Source: Pseudomonadota bacterium
GTDB taxonomy: Bacteria; Pseudomonadota; Gammaproteobacteria; Burkholderiales; Thiobacillaceae
Assembly: GCA_029558905.1 (NCBI GenBank)
Contig: JAKQCX010000005.1
Location: 166,278 to 230,277, forward strand
Direction: 5' to 3'
DNA length: 64,000 nt
The translations under genes and the position numbers were made by a program. Shown piece after piece: positions 20,628-31,280 of the stretch. Numbering within the stretch: the first letter of the stretch is position 1; every line of letters begins with the position of its first letter. Below the pieces are notes generated by a model. The model did not search any database, had not been told where the DNA came from, and saw only the letters and a program-made list of their open reading frames with translations.

Positions 20628-21185
20628 ATGATCGCCGACATCAAGAAAACCGCCGAAGACAAGATGAGAAAATCCGTGGAGGCCCTGCGTGTGGAGTTCA
20701 CCAAGGTGCGTACCGGTCGTGCGCATGCCGGTCTTCTGGATCATGTCAAGGTGGACTATTACGGCAGCATGATGCCCATCAGCCAGGTGGCCAACATCAG
20801 CATCATCGATTCCCACACCTTGGGGGTGCAGCCCTGGGAGAAAAAGATGGCGGCTGCCATCGAAAAGGCCATCCGCGACTCCGATCTGGGTCTCAACCCG
20901 GCTTCCATGGGCGAACTGGTGCGCGTACCCATCCCGGCCATGACCGAAGAACGGCGTCGTGAACTGGTAAAGGTGGTGCGCGGCGAGGCCGAAGGCGGCA
21001 AGGTCGCGGTACGCAACATCCGCCGCGATGCACTCGGCCATCTCAAGGAGCTGCTCAAGAATCACGAGATCGGTGAGGACGAAGAGCGCCGCGCCGGGGA
21101 AGACATGCAGAAACTCACCGACCGTTACATCGCCGAGATCGACAGATATCTGGCGGAAAAGGAAAAGGATCTGATGGCGGTCTGA
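20628..21185 (+). CDS. frr: Ribosome recycling factor
   Basis: 185 residues, the standard RRF length, from the ATG at 20628 with GAGGAG upstream. Motifs [16 protein letters not shown] ([20 protein letters not shown]), [30 protein letters not shown] and [10 protein letters not shown] are all as expected. With EF-G it splits ribosomes after termination. A second EF-G-like gene at 50.6 kb is a paralogue whose relation to recycling is unknown. Confidence 0.97.
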   Translation: MIADIKKTAEDKMRKSVEALRVEFTKVRTGRAHAGLLDHVKVDYYGSMMPISQVANISIIDSHTLGVQPWEKKMAAAIEKAIRDSDLGLNPASMGELVRVPIPAMTEERRRELVKVVRGEAEGGKVAVRNIRRDALGHLKELLKNHEIGEDEERRAGEDMQKLTDRYIAEIDRYLAEKEKDLMAV

Positions 21186-21209
21186 CTCCGGACACCGGCG
21201 GGATCCGTC

Positions 21210-21962
21210 GTGATCAAGCGGTTCTTCAGCTCCACGGTGGACATCCCCCGGACCGCCGCCGTGCCGCGTCATGTGGCCATCATCATGGATGGCAACGGCC
21301 GCTGGGCGAAGAAGCGGCTCATGCCTCGGGTGGCCGGCCATGCGCAGGGTGTGGAGCGGGTGCGGGACATGGTGCAGGCCTGCATCGAGCGGGGAATCGA
21401 GTACCTCACCCTGTTCGCCTTCAGTTCCGAAAACTGGCGCCGCCCCGCGGATGAGGTCGATCGCCTCATGGAACTCTTCGTTCTGGCCTTGGAAAGGGAG
21501 GTGGAGAAGATGTGCCGCAACGGCGTGCGTCTCAAGGTGGTGGGAGATCTGCAGCGTTTCGAGCCACGTCTGCGCCGGCTCATCGATGAAGGCGAGGAAC
21601 GCACGCGGGAGAACCGGCGCCTGACCATCACGGTCTGCGCGAACTATGGCGGGCGCTGGGACATCCTCAACGCGGTGAACGCCTGGCGGCGGGAACACGG
21701 CGAAACCCGGGCGCTGCGCGAGGAAGACCTGACGCCCTACCTGTCCATGTCCTACGCGCCGGAACCCGATCTGTTCATCCGCACCGGCGGTGAGCAGCGC
21801 GTCAGCAACTTCCTGCTCTGGCAGCTGGCCTATACCGAGCTTTATTTCACCGATACCCTGTGGCCGGATTTCGATGCCCAGGCCCTGGACCTGGCCATCG
21901 CTTCTTACCGGAAGCGCGAGCGCCGCTTCGGGCGTACGAGTGAGCAGCTCCAGGAAAGCTGA
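21210..21962 (+). CDS. uppS: Undecaprenyl diphosphate synthase (cis-prenyltransferase)
   Basis: 250 residues from a GTG start at 21210. The signature [16 protein letters not shown] holds the catalytic aspartate, and [31 protein letters not shown] and [20 protein letters not shown] complete the family pattern. It builds the C55 lipid carrier for peptidoglycan and O-antigen synthesis. The stop lies just before the cdsA start. Confidence 0.96.
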   Translation: MIKRFFSSTVDIPRTAAVPRHVAIIMDGNGRWAKKRLMPRVAGHAQGVERVRDMVQACIERGIEYLTLFAFSSENWRRPADEVDRLMELFVLALEREVEKMCRNGVRLKVVGDLQRFEPRLRRLIDEGEERTRENRRLTITVCANYGGRWDILNAVNAWRREHGETRALREEDLTPYLSMSYAPEPDLFIRTGGEQRVSNFLLWQLAYTELYFTDTLWPDFDAQALDLAIASYRKRERRFGRTSEQLQES

Positions 21963-21969
21963 GCTGGTC

Positions 21970-22752
21970 TTGCTCACCCGCATCCTCACCGCCCTGCCCC
22001 TCATCGCCGGCTTCCTGGCCGCCCTGTTCCTGGCCCCGGCCTTGGTGTGGCTGGGCATCATGGCCCTGATCCTGTTCCTGGGCGCCCTGGAGTGGGGGGG
22101 TCTGGCACGGCTGGACAGACCGGCCGCCTACCTCTATGCCGGCCTCCTGACCCTGCTGGGCCTGGGCCTGGCCAACCAGACCGGGGATGTCGGCTGGATC
22201 TACTGGGCCTCCCTGGTCTTCTGGCTGCTGGTACCCGCCGTACTGTGGCGGGAGCTGGCCCTGCGCAATGTCCCCATGTTGCTGGGCCTGGGGTTCCTGG
22301 TGCTGGTGCCCACCTTTCTGGCCATCCTGCAACTGCGCACCCAGTCTCCCGGCCTGCTGCTGGCGGTGGTGGGCCTGGTGGTCATGGCCGACAGCGCCGC
22401 CTATTTCTGCGGACGTCGCTTCGGCCGCAGCAAGCTGGCCCCCCGCATCAGCCCCGGCAAGACCCGGGAGGGGGCCTTGGGGGCCTGGCTAGGGGTCTCC
22501 CTCTATGCCTTGATCCTGCACACCCTCTGGCCCCAGGCCCTGGCAGCCGGCTGGCCGGGCGTCCTGCTGGCGGCCTGGTCCCTGTTCGTGCTTTCCGTGC
22601 TGGGGGACCTGCTGGAGAGCTGGATCAAGCGCCAGGCGGGGGTGAAGGACAGCGGCACCCTGCTGCCCGGCCATGGCGGCGTGCTGGACCGCATCGACAG
22701 CCTGACGGCCACCCTGCCCACCGCCTGCCTCATTCATTCCTGGATGTCATGA
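21970..22752 (+). CDS. cdsA: Phosphatidate cytidylyltransferase
   Basis: About 260 residues with seven to eight membrane helices. The CDP-diglyceride synthase signature [19 protein letters not shown] and the C-terminal [17 protein letters not shown]...[13 protein letters not shown] are both present. There is no ATG or GTG at the right place. TTG at 21970, eight bases after the uppS stop, is the most reasonable start, with AGGAAAG upstream; CTG at 21964 is possible. The stop overlaps the dxr start (ATGA). Confidence 0.92.
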   Translation: MLTRILTALPLIAGFLAALFLAPALVWLGIMALILFLGALEWGGLARLDRPAAYLYAGLLTLLGLGLANQTGDVGWIYWASLVFWLLVPAVLWRELALRNVPMLLGLGFLVLVPTFLAILQLRTQSPGLLLAVVGLVVMADSAAYFCGRRFGRSKLAPRISPGKTREGALGAWLGVSLYALILHTLWPQALAAGWPGVLLAAWSLFVLSVLGDLLESWIKRQAGVKDSGTLLPGHGGVLDRIDSLTATLPTACLIHSWMS

Positions 22753-23927
22753 AGAACCTGACCATTCTGGGTGCCACGGGCACCATAGGCGTCAACACCC
22801 TGGACGTGGTGGCCCGCCATCCCGACAAGTTCCGCGTCGTGGCGCTCACCGGACAGAGCCAGCTGGAAAGGCTGGCGCGGCAATGCCACCGTTTCCGCCC
22901 CAAATATGCGGTGGTGATGACCCCGGACAAGGCCCAGGCCCTGCAAGCCATGCTGACGGGTCTGGATACGCGGGTCATGGCCGGGATCGAGGCCCTGGAA
23001 TACGTCGCCGCGCTGGACGAGGTGGACAGCGTCATGGCGGCCATCGTTGGTGCCGCCGGACTGCGCCCCGCCATGGCGGCCGCTCGCGCGGGCAAGCGCG
23101 TGCTGCTGGCCAACAAGGAAACACTGGTCATGGCGGGCCGCTTCTTCATGGATGCCGTGCGTCAGCACGCCGCCACCCTGCTGCCCATAGACAGCGAACA
23201 CAACGCGGTCTTCCAGGCCCTGCCCAACGGTTACAGCGGTGATCCGGACAGCCACGGCGTGCGCCGGGTCCTGCTCACCGCCTCGGGTGGGCCCTTCCGC
23301 GCCCGCGCCATCGAGACCTTGCGGGATGTGACGCCGGAAGAGGCCGTGGCGCATCCCAACTGGGTCATGGGGCGCAAGATCTCGGTGGATTCCGCCACCA
23401 TGATGAACAAGGGCCTGGAGGTCATCGAGGCGCACTGGCTATTCGATGCCCACCCGCGGCAGATCGAGGTGGTGATCCATCCGCAGAGCATCATCCACAG
23501 CATGGTGGAATATCGTGACGGCTCGGTACTGGCGCAGCTATCCAACCCCGACATGCGCACCCCCATCGCGCATGCCCTGGCCTATCCGGAACGGGTGGAG
23601 GCCGGTGTGGGCTGGCTCGACCTGGCGAAGATCGGCACCCTGACCTTCGAATCCCCGGACTACGCACGCTTTCCCTGTCTCAGGCTGGCCTACCAGGCCC
23701 TGGCCGCAGGCGACGCCGCGCCCGCCATCCTGAATGCTGCCAACGAGGAGGCCGTGGCTGCCTTCCTGGGACATCGCCTGCCCTATCCGGGCATTGCCGC
23801 CACCCTGGAAGCGGTGCTGGACAGATTGAGCGGGCATGCAGCCACCAGTCTGGAGGACCTGATGGCGGCGGATGCGGCGGCGCGGCGCCAGGCGCGCGCG
23901 TGGATTGCCGCCTTGCAGCCCGCGTGA
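22749..23927 (+). CDS. dxr: 1-deoxy-D-xylulose 5-phosphate reductoisomerase
   Basis: 392 residues. NADPH-binding [13 protein letters not shown], active-site [15 protein letters not shown], the flexible-loop region [25 protein letters not shown] and the C-terminal [12 protein letters not shown] are intact. It makes MEP, the second step of bacterial isoprenoid synthesis. In most relatives rseP and bamA follow; here the block ends and a signalling pair begins about 200 bases later. Confidence 0.97.
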   Translation: MKNLTILGATGTIGVNTLDVVARHPDKFRVVALTGQSQLERLARQCHRFRPKYAVVMTPDKAQALQAMLTGLDTRVMAGIEALEYVAALDEVDSVMAAIVGAAGLRPAMAAARAGKRVLLANKETLVMAGRFFMDAVRQHAATLLPIDSEHNAVFQALPNGYSGDPDSHGVRRVLLTASGGPFRARAIETLRDVTPEEAVAHPNWVMGRKISVDSATMMNKGLEVIEAHWLFDAHPRQIEVVIHPQSIIHSMVEYRDGSVLAQLSNPDMRTPIAHALAYPERVEAGVGWLDLAKIGTLTFESPDYARFPCLRLAYQALAAGDAAPAILNAANEEAVAAFLGHRLPYPGIAATLEAVLDRLSGHAATSLEDLMAADAAARRQARAWIAALQPA

Positions 23928-24128
23928 TGCATCCGCCACGGGCGATTCGCCGCAGGGTCGCACGGCCGCGGGGCATCGCCCACCGGGGTGCCTCACTGCG
24001 CCCGGAAGGACAGCCCATGGGTTTTTCCCCACGCTTCCCCAAGGAAAAGACCGCGCGTGGACCGTTCCACCTTGCCTAAAGAAAAGGCGGGCATTGCCGA
24101 TGTAACGGCGTTGGCGGGGGGAAAACCC

Positions 24129-26252
24129 ATGGCGGTATTCCGGCGGGAAGAGGAGATGGCGGGAAGCACACTGGATATCCACAAGCAGCTGGCCATGGCC
24201 CGGTTGCCCAGCCTGCCTCAATCCCTGCTGCGCATCATGGAGCTAGCCGCGCGCGATGACGTGGGCCTGGCGGAAATGGCTGCCGTCGTCGCGCGCGATT
24301 CCGGCCTGGCCGCCAAGGTTCTCGACACGGCCAATTCCGCCTACTACAGCCGCGGCCGCCGGCTCGACGGCATCGATCAGTGCCTGTCCGTCATGGGAGT
24401 GGACCAGGTGCGGCGCATCGCCCTGAACCTGTCCGTGGCCGAGCTCTTCGGGGCCTTCCAGAAAAGCGGCGGCCACGACATGCGCCATTACTGGTTTCAT
24501 GTGCTGTGCGTGGCCATCACGGCGCGCGAGCTGGCCCGGCGCCTGCACTATCCCAATCCCGACGAGGCCTATCTGGCCGGCCTGTTGCACGACGTCGGAC
24601 AGCTCGCCCTGCTGAGTGTTGCCGCGGACCGATATCTGCCCCTGTTCAGGACCGCCACCGGCGAGCAGAGCCTCATGGCGGAGGAGCAGAAGGCCTTCGG
24701 CCTGACCCACGCCGAGGTCGGTGCCTGGCTGGCGCAGCGCTGGCACATGCATGCATTCTTCGCGGATGCCCTGCTCTACCACCATGAACCCCTGGCGCGT
24801 CTGCAGGGTGCGCATCTCCTGACCCAGGTCGTGAATCTGGCCAACCTGTTCAACAATCTGGGGGAGGGTGAAGTCCAGCTCGATGACGCCGGGCTGGCGT
24901 ACTGGTCCCTTGGCCTGCACGAGGCCCGGGACCTCGTGCAGGTCGCGGAGACCGAGGCGCGGGCCATGGCCGATGCCCTGGGCATCGAGATCCTGGCGCG
25001 CATGCGGCAGACGCCCTTCGGCCCGCGGGGGGATGAAGACGCGCGCGATCGCCTGGCACAGGCCGTCTCCGGTCAGCTGGAGGCCCAGATCATGCTTCCG
25101 GACTCCGTGGAGCAGGATGCGTGGGCCGATTCCTGCCGGGAACTCCTGCGTGCGGCGAGGATGCTGTTTTCCACCACCGGCGCGGCGCTGTTCCAGGCCG
25201 AGGCGGAACACCTGCAGGCTCAGCCCGGAGACGCCGATGATGCGCGCCTGGCCGAGATACGCATCCGCCTATCGGCCACGGATTCCGTCATCGTACGTGC
25301 GTTCGCGGGCACACCCGGTGTGCTGGATGCAGACCAGGCGGACCACCACCTGGCCGACATGCAAGTGCAGCGCATCCTGGGTGGCGCATGCCTTCTGTGC
25401 CTGGGCCTGCGGCATGAGGGTCAGCCACAGGGGGTTCTGGTCCTGGGGCTGGACACGCCCGTTGCCCGGGAATTCCTGCAACGTCAGGTCCTGATCTCCG
25501 CCTTCGCCCGTGCAGCGGCCCGTCACCTGGCCGTGGCCAGGGCGCGCGGGCTGCGGGAACAGGACCTGCGCCACGACCTCCAGACCCGCTTTCAACATCA
25601 GGCCAGCAAGGTGATCCACGAGGCAGGCAATCCCCTGGGCGTGGTGCGCAACTACCTCCGCCTGCTGCGGGAGCAACTGGCCGGACGCCAGCAGGCCCAG
25701 GCGGACATGGATCTGGTGGAAGACGAGCTGCGACGCGTGGCCCGTATCCTGCAGGACCTGCGCAATACCGATGGCATACCGGCCGCGGTCGGGGAAGGCG
25801 TGCACATCAACGCGCTCATCGAGGAGGTGATCCGCTTCTGTCGTCTGGGGCATCCGGAACTGGAGCGTGTGCGGACCGAACTGGATCTGGACAGCAGCCT
25901 GACCAGCATCCGGATACAAGCCGACAAGGTCAGGCAGGTGTTGACCAACCTGATCTTCAATGCCGCGGAGGCCATGCCGGGTGGCGGCCGGTTGTCCATC
26001 TCCTCGGCGCAGTGGCACGCGTCCAAGGACAGGCGCTGTGTGGAGATCATCGTGCGCGACACGGGTCCGGGGCTGCCCCCGACGGTGCTGGAGCAGTTCG
26101 GCCAGCCCGTGCCGAGCCAGAAGGAAGGCGCGCACCAGGGTTTGGGGCTCCATATCGTGCGTGGGCTGGTGGACGAGCTGGGTGGTACGATGCACTGCCA
26201 ATCCAGTCCGAAGGGCACCAGTTTCAAGATCCTGCTGCCGGCCAATGCATAG
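24129..26252 (+). CDS. HDOD-domain histidine kinase
   Basis: About 707 residues from ATG 24129 (GGGGGGA seven bases upstream); ATG 24156 is an alternative. The N-terminal 230 residues are an HDOD domain (LPSLPQSLLRIMELA, ANSAYYSRG, AYLAGLLHDVGQLALL). A variable region about 330-460 may be a GAF-like sensor. The kinase part has an H-box KVIHEAGNPLGVVRNYL (His near 497), an N-box LTNLIFNAAEAMPGGG, G1 VRDTGPGLPP and G2 HQGLGLHIVRGLV. No membrane segment is seen, so it senses an internal signal. The next gene, 7 bases on, is its probable response regulator. Confidence 0.88.
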   Translation: MAVFRREEEMAGSTLDIHKQLAMARLPSLPQSLLRIMELAARDDVGLAEMAAVVARDSGLAAKVLDTANSAYYSRGRRLDGIDQCLSVMGVDQVRRIALNLSVAELFGAFQKSGGHDMRHYWFHVLCVAITARELARRLHYPNPDEAYLAGLLHDVGQLALLSVAADRYLPLFRTATGEQSLMAEEQKAFGLTHAEVGAWLAQRWHMHAFFADALLYHHEPLARLQGAHLLTQVVNLANLFNNLGEGEVQLDDAGLAYWSLGLHEARDLVQVAETEARAMADALGIEILARMRQTPFGPRGDEDARDRLAQAVSGQLEAQIMLPDSVEQDAWADSCRELLRAARMLFSTTGAALFQAEAEHLQAQPGDADDARLAEIRIRLSATDSVIVRAFAGTPGVLDADQADHHLADMQVQRILGGACLLCLGLRHEGQPQGVLVLGLDTPVAREFLQRQVLISAFARAAARHLAVARARGLREQDLRHDLQTRFQHQASKVIHEAGNPLGVVRNYLRLLREQLAGRQQAQADMDLVEDELRRVARILQDLRNTDGIPAAVGEGVHINALIEEVIRFCRLGHPELERVRTELDLDSSLTSIRIQADKVRQVLTNLIFNAAEAMPGGGRLSISSAQWHASKDRRCVEIIVRDTGPGLPPTVLEQFGQPVPSQKEGAHQGLGLHIVRGLVDELGGTMHCQSSPKGTSFKILLPANA

Positions 26253-26259
26253 GTGATCC

Positions 26260-28464
26260 ATGGTTGCATGGCAAGACCCCACTACCGGAAATGCCTGGAT
26301 CGGCCGCCCCGGCGCTGGGGAGGACACAGCCGGTCCATCGGACGATGCAAGGCGCATCCTGCTGGTGGAAGACGACGTACGCTTTGCCCACAGCCTGCAC
26401 CGCCTGCTGAGCGGATCGGGCTACGAGGTGAGCATGGCCCATACCGGTGGTACTGCCCTCGGCCTGCTCTCGGACGGGAGTTTTCATGTGGCCGTGGTGG
26501 ACATGAACCTGCCCGACATGAGTGGCCATGCCTTGATCCGTGCCATGCATGACAGACAGCTCGATACCGCTGCCATCGTGCTCAGCGGCGATACCCACAT
26601 CGATGCCGCCATCCAGGCCCTGCGGGTCGGGGCCCTGGATTTCGTGCGCAAACCCGCCGAACCCGGCTTGCTCCTGCACTCGGTGCGCCGCGCCATCCGT
26701 CAACGCTGCCTGGAGCGGGAACATCGGGAGATCCAGCGCCGGCTGCACCGCTCCGAACGCCTGCACCGCTATCTGGTGGACAAATCTCCCGACATCATTT
26801 TCATGCTGGACCGCGAGGCCAGAGTCTTCTTCGTCAACAGCCGGCTCACGGACCTGCTGGGACTGGAGCCGGAGGCCATCCTGGGCCGGCACATCAGCCA
26901 GTTGGTATACGAACCCGATCGGGAGCGGGCCCGGTACATCTTCAACGCCAGCAAGCTCACGGATGCCTCCAGACATACGCTGGAGGTACGGCTGCGCAGC
27001 GTGTCCGCGCCAAAGGGATATCTGCATTTCGAGCTCGTGCTGTGCGCGGCCACCCCGGACGAGGACGATCACGACGGCCCCATCGACGAAGAACATTACT
27101 ATCTGGTGGCACGGGACATCACGGCACGTCAGGACGCGGAAGAGCGTGCCCGTTTTCATGCCAACCACGATGCCCTGACCGGCCTGCCCAATCGCAACCT
27201 CTTCCGCGACCGTTTGACCCTGGCCCTGGTGCAGGCCCGGCGCAGCCGGGAAAGGCTGGCCGTGCTGTTTCTGAACGTCGATCGTTTCAAGAGCGTCAAC
27301 GACCTGTATGGGCATGCCGGGGCCGACGAGCTGCTGAGCCTGATCAGCACGCGCATCCAGCGCTGCCTGCGGGGAGGAGATACCCTGGCCCGCTTTGGCG
27401 GCGACGAGTTCCTGTTGCTGAACACCGGCGTTCTCGACAGCGAGGAGGTGCTGGCCGTGGTGGGCCGTATCAACGCGGAGCTGGCCGAGCCCTTCTCGAT
27501 CGGCGACAAGCAGGTCTACCTTTCGGTCAGCGCCGGCATCGCCCTGTATCCGGAGCACGGCGAGGATGCCGAAGCGCTCGTCCGCCACGCCAAGGTGGCC
27601 CTCTATCACGGTCGCATCACGGGCAGCAGCAGCCAGACCTTCTTCATGCCGGAGATGGGCGCGTCCAGGGACCACCGGGTCAATCTGGAACATGACCTGC
27701 GTCAGGCCCTGGAGGCGGATGAATTCGAGCTTTACTACCAGCCCCAGATGGGCCTGCGTGACCGGCATTTCCGCGGCGTGGAGGCCCTCATCCGCTGGAA
27801 CCACCCGCGCCTGGGCCTGTTGCCTCCGGCGGAATTCCTGCCTTTGGCCGAGGAGACCGGGCACATCGCCGAAGTGGGCGACTGGGTCATCCGCACCGCC
27901 CTGAAGACCCTGCACAGGTGGGAAGGGCGTGGCATCGCGCCCGCGCGCATGGCCATCAACATCTCGCCCCGCCATCTGGAGCAGGCGGATTTCGTCGAAC
28001 GGTTCATGCGCTGGGTACGGGAATATCAGGTGTCGCCCGGACGCCTGGAAATCGAGCTGACGGAAAACCTGTTCATCCGGGACCCCGGGGCCATGGTGCA
28101 GAAACTCCAGGATCTGGCGGCCCAGGGCGTGAGGATCGCCATCGATGACTTCGGCACGCAGTATTCATCGCTGAGCTATCTGCAGACATTCCCCATCCAC
28201 ACCCTGAAGATCGACAAATCCTTCGTCTGGGAGATCGACCGGGAGAACCGTCAGCACGCCATCATCATGGCCATCATCTCCATTGCCCACAGCCTGGGCC
28301 TCAACCTCGTCGCCGAAGGCGTGGAAACCGAAGCTCAGCTGAAATTCCTGCACACGCATGCCTGCGACGAAATCCAGGGTTATCTGGTGAGCCGCCCTCT
28401 GAGCGAGACGGATCTGGAGCAGATCCTCAAGAACCAGCGCCAACCCATGCCCCTGACACCCTAA
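26260..28464 (+). CDS. Response regulator with PAS, GGDEF and EAL domains
   Basis: 734 residues. The receiver domain has acidic residues ED-D at 37-39, the phospho-acceptor Asp81 (AVVDMNLPD) and the lysine in VRKPAEPG. A PAS domain follows (about 170-300). GGDEF is intact at about 381 (RFGGDEF) with an RGGD inhibitory site five residues before it. The EAL domain has EAL near 508, ELTEN, DDFGTQYSSL, KIDKSFV and EGVE, so all metal and catalytic residues are visible. It could both make and break cyclic-di-GMP, switched by phosphorylation from the HDOD kinase. It converges on ppsA. Confidence 0.93.
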   Translation: MVAWQDPTTGNAWIGRPGAGEDTAGPSDDARRILLVEDDVRFAHSLHRLLSGSGYEVSMAHTGGTALGLLSDGSFHVAVVDMNLPDMSGHALIRAMHDRQLDTAAIVLSGDTHIDAAIQALRVGALDFVRKPAEPGLLLHSVRRAIRQRCLEREHREIQRRLHRSERLHRYLVDKSPDIIFMLDREARVFFVNSRLTDLLGLEPEAILGRHISQLVYEPDRERARYIFNASKLTDASRHTLEVRLRSVSAPKGYLHFELVLCAATPDEDDHDGPIDEEHYYLVARDITARQDAEERARFHANHDALTGLPNRNLFRDRLTLALVQARRSRERLAVLFLNVDRFKSVNDLYGHAGADELLSLISTRIQRCLRGGDTLARFGGDEFLLLNTGVLDSEEVLAVVGRINAELAEPFSIGDKQVYLSVSAGIALYPEHGEDAEALVRHAKVALYHGRITGSSSQTFFMPEMGASRDHRVNLEHDLRQALEADEFELYYQPQMGLRDRHFRGVEALIRWNHPRLGLLPPAEFLPLAEETGHIAEVGDWVIRTALKTLHRWEGRGIAPARMAINISPRHLEQADFVERFMRWVREYQVSPGRLEIELTENLFIRDPGAMVQKLQDLAAQGVRIAIDDFGTQYSSLSYLQTFPIHTLKIDKSFVWEIDRENRQHAIIMAIISIAHSLGLNLVAEGVETEAQLKFLHTHACDEIQGYLVSRPLSETDLEQILKNQRQPMPLTP

Positions 28465-28501
28465 ATCCGGAGCCCGGCCCGCACCGGGGCGACCCACACC
28501 A

Positions 28502-30883
28502 TCAGGCCGTGGTCTTGCCGGCCAGTCGCATCCAGGTGGAAACCACCGTATCCGGATTGAGGGACAGGGAATCGATGCCTTCCTGCATCAACCACTCCGC
28601 CAGCTCCGGGTGATCCGAGGGACCCTGGCCGCAGATGCCCACGTACTTGCGGTTGCGCTTGCAGGCGGCGATGGCTTCCGCCAGGAGCTTCTTGACCGCC
28701 GGGTTGCGCTCGTCGAAGGCGGCGGCCACCAGGCTGGAATCCCGATCCACCCCCAGGGTGAGCTGGGTGAGGTCGTTGGACCCGATGGAAAAACCGTCGA
28801 AGCGCCGCAGGAACTCATCGGCCAGGAGCACGTTGGCAGGGATCTCGCACATCATCACCACCTTGAGCCCGTCCCGTCCCCGTTCCAGGCCGTTTTCCGC
28901 CATCACCGCCAGGGCGGCATCCGCCTCTGCCAGGGTACGCACGAAGGGCAGCATGACTTCCACGTTGACGAGCCCCATGTCCTGCCTGACCCGCCGGATG
29001 GCCCGGCACTCCAGGGTGAAGGCGCGGCGGAACTGGGGGCTGGCGTAGCGGCCGGCGCCCCGGAAGCCGAGCATGGGGTTTTCCTCCTGCGGCTCGAACT
29101 GGATGCCACCGATGAGATTGGCATACTCGTTGGACTTGAAGTCCGACAGGCGCACGATGACCCGTTGCGGCCAGAACGCGGCCGCCAGGGTGGCGATGCC
29201 CTCCGCCAGCTTTTCCACGTAGAAGCTCACCGGGTCGGCGTAGCCCTTGATGCGGGCATCGATGGCGGCCTTGACCTCTTCCGGCATGCGCCGGTACTCG
29301 AGGGCGGCATTGGGATGGATGCCGATGGCGTTGTTGATGATGAACTCCAGGCGCGCCAGGCCGATGCCGCGGTGGGGCAGCATGGCGAACTGGAAGGCCT
29401 GCTCCGGATTGCCCACGTTCATCATGATCTGCACGGGGATGTCCGGCATGGACTGCGTGATCCGTTCGATCCTCTCGAACTTGAGCAGGCCGGCATAGAT
29501 GAAGCCCTCCTCGCCTTCGGCGCAGGACACGGTGACGTCCTGACCATCCCGGATGGCCTGAGTGGCGTTACCCGTGCCCACCACCGCCGGCACCCCCAGT
29601 TCCCGGGCGACGATGGCGGCGTGGCAGGTACGCCCGCCCCGGTTGGTGACGATGGCCGCTGCCCGCTTCATGACGGGTTCCCAGTCCGGGTCCGTCATGT
29701 CCGCCACCAGCACGTCTCCTGGCTGCACCTCGTGCATGTCGGCCACGTTCTGGATGACCCGGGCCCGGCCCTGGCCGATGCGGCTGCCGATGGCTCGGCC
29801 CTGGGTGACCACCGTCCCCTGCTCCAGCATCTTGTACAGGGTCTGCACGTTGCCGCTGCGGGACTTCACCGTCTCCGGACGGGCCTGCAGGATATAGAGT
29901 CTGCCGTCCAGGCCATCCCGGCCCCATTCGATGTCCATGGGGCGGCCGTAGTGGTTCTCGATGGTGATGGCATAACGGGCCAGTTCCAGGAGCTCGCCCT
30001 CGTCGAGGGCAAACTGCTGGCGCAGGTTGTGGGGCACCTCCTCCACTCGGGTGGAGCGTTCCGCCGCGGCTTCGTTGGCGAACACCATGCGGATGGCCTT
30101 GTCCCCCATGGTCTTGCGCACCACCGGGCGCTTGCCGGCCTGCAGCATGGGCTTGTGCACGTAATATTCGTCCGGATTCACCGCGCCCTGCACCACGGTC
30201 TCCCCCAGGCCGTAGGCGGCATTGATGAACACCACATCGCGGAAGCCGGACTCGGTATCCAGGGTGAACATCACCCCTGCCGCGCCCAGGTCGGAGCGCA
30301 CCATGCGCTGGATGCCGGCGGACAGGGCCACTTGACCGTGGTCGAAACCGCGGTGGACCCGGTAGGCGATGGCGCGGTCGTTGTACAGGGAGGCAAAGCA
30401 GCGCCGTACCGCATCCAGCAGATTGTCCACGCCCCGGATGTTGAGGAAGGTTTCCTGCTGGCCCGCAAAGGAGGCATCCGGAAGGTCTTCGGCGGTGGCG
30501 GAGGAGCGCACGGCAAACAGCAGGTCCTCCCCCGCCTCGGCGCACATGAGGCGATGCTCATGACGGATGGCCACCTGCAGTCCGGCCGGCAGGGGTGCGG
30601 CCAGCACCCAGCCACGGACTTCCCGGCCCGCTTCCGCCAGGGCCACGGTGTCCTCCACGTTCAGGTGGGCCAGACGCGCGTTGATACGCCGATCCAGATC
30701 CTCCTGGGCCAGGTGTTCCCGGAAGGCGTCCGCCGTGGTGGCGAAGCCGTCGGGCACCCGCACCCCCTTGTCCTTCAGGTTGTGGATCATCTCTCCCAGC
30801 GAGGCGTTCTTGCCGCCCACCCGTTCCACATCCCTCATGCCCAGGGTCTCGAAGCGTTCCACATACCGCACCGCATCGTTCAT
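28502..30883 (-). CDS. ppsA: Phosphoenolpyruvate synthase
   Basis: 793 residues from ATG 30883 with GGAG six bases upstream; this is the normal PpsA length. The N-terminal ATP-grasp domain ([37 protein letters not shown]), the swivelling phosphohistidine domain ([23 protein letters not shown]) and the C-terminal PEP-binding TIM barrel ([26 protein letters not shown] with the catalytic cysteine) are complete. It makes PEP from pyruvate with ATP. It ends the rnf-nifJ gene series, and its regulator ppsR lies at 42.9 kb. Confidence 0.96.
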   Translation of the reverse strand: MNDAVRYVERFETLGMRDVERVGGKNASLGEMIHNLKDKGVRVPDGFATTADAFREHLAQEDLDRRINARLAHLNVEDTVALAEAGREVRGWVLAAPLPAGLQVAIRHEHRLMCAEAGEDLLFAVRSSATAEDLPDASFAGQQETFLNIRGVDNLLDAVRRCFASLYNDRAIAYRVHRGFDHGQVALSAGIQRMVRSDLGAAGVMFTLDTESGFRDVVFINAAYGLGETVVQGAVNPDEYYVHKPMLQAGKRPVVRKTMGDKAIRMVFANEAAAERSTRVEEVPHNLRQQFALDEGELLELARYAITIENHYGRPMDIEWGRDGLDGRLYILQARPETVKSRSGNVQTLYKMLEQGTVVTQGRAIGSRIGQGRARVIQNVADMHEVQPGDVLVADMTDPDWEPVMKRAAAIVTNRGGRTCHAAIVARELGVPAVVGTGNATQAIRDGQDVTVSCAEGEEGFIYAGLLKFERIERITQSMPDIPVQIMMNVGNPEQAFQFAMLPHRGIGLARLEFIINNAIGIHPNAALEYRRMPEEVKAAIDARIKGYADPVSFYVEKLAEGIATLAAAFWPQRVIVRLSDFKSNEYANLIGGIQFEPQEENPMLGFRGAGRYASPQFRRAFTLECRAIRRVRQDMGLVNVEVMLPFVRTLAEADAALAVMAENGLERGRDGLKVVMMCEIPANVLLADEFLRRFDGFSIGSNDLTQLTLGVDRDSSLVAAAFDERNPAVKKLLAEAIAACKRNRKYVGICGQGPSDHPELAEWLMQEGIDSLSLNPDTVVSTWMRLAGKTTA

Positions 30884-30983
30884 TCCGCTCTCCATATCAC
30901 TAACCCGAAAGCCCGCCGTGGTCCTTGCCTCGACCCGGTCTATCTTATCCGGCCCGGCGGCACAAGAGCGGTGCACGGACCCG

Positions 30984-31016
30984 GGCCGCTTGGCGAAGCT
31001 GCGCCGCCAAGCGGCC
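30984..31016 (-). promoter_or_regulatory. Perfect 12-bp inverted repeat ahead of ppsA
   Basis: GGCCGCTTGGCG (30984-30995) and its exact complement (31005-31016) flank a nine-base loop, giving a very stable hairpin in the 191-base gap between the small cysteine-rich gene and ppsA. No T-run follows on either strand, so it is not a standard terminator. It could protect mRNA ends or set the ratio of ppsA to upstream message. Confidence 0.6.
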
Positions 31017-31074
31017 GAGGCCAGGCGCTGCCCGCCCCTTTCGCTGTGCCCCCCCTTTTTGGGGAAAGGCCGGA

Positions 31075-31269
31075 TCAACTCTTGCGTGTCTCGCAGTGAC
31101 CCGTACCGCAACCGCCGCCCGCGCACATGCCGCTGCACCCCGCGCCCTGCTTGCGGAAGGGCCCCAGCTGCGGGTTGCGCCGGGCGAAGCGCTGGTACAG
31201 CCGGTCCACGCCGATGCCCAGCAGCATCAGGGCGAGGATCAGGCCAATGGTGATCAGGTAGGTCAGCAT
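31075..31269 (-). CDS. Small four-cysteine membrane protein, NqrM-like, possible Rnf maturation factor
   Basis: 64 residues, ATG at 31269 with GGGAGGA upstream and only 11 bases after rnfA. One N-terminal membrane helix (about 3-20) is followed by a basic stretch and a tail with cysteines at 45, 49, 54 and 59. This is the same build as NqrM (one helix plus a four-cysteine tail), which is needed for Fe delivery to the NqrD/NqrE pair of Na+-NQR. RnfA and RnfE are the homologues of that pair and share the intramembrane iron site, so a matching role for Rnf is a reasonable inference. Sequence identity to NqrM cannot be measured here. Confidence 0.7.
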   Translation of the reverse strand: MLTYLITIGLILALMLLGIGVDRLYQRFARRNPQLGPFRKQGAGCSGMCAGGGCGTGHCETRKS

Positions 31270-31280
31270 CCCGGTCCTCC

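Noticed and set aside
28610..31099. Plus-strand open frame of about 829 codons
   Set aside because: Antisense of ppsA with the same compositional bias; no motif.
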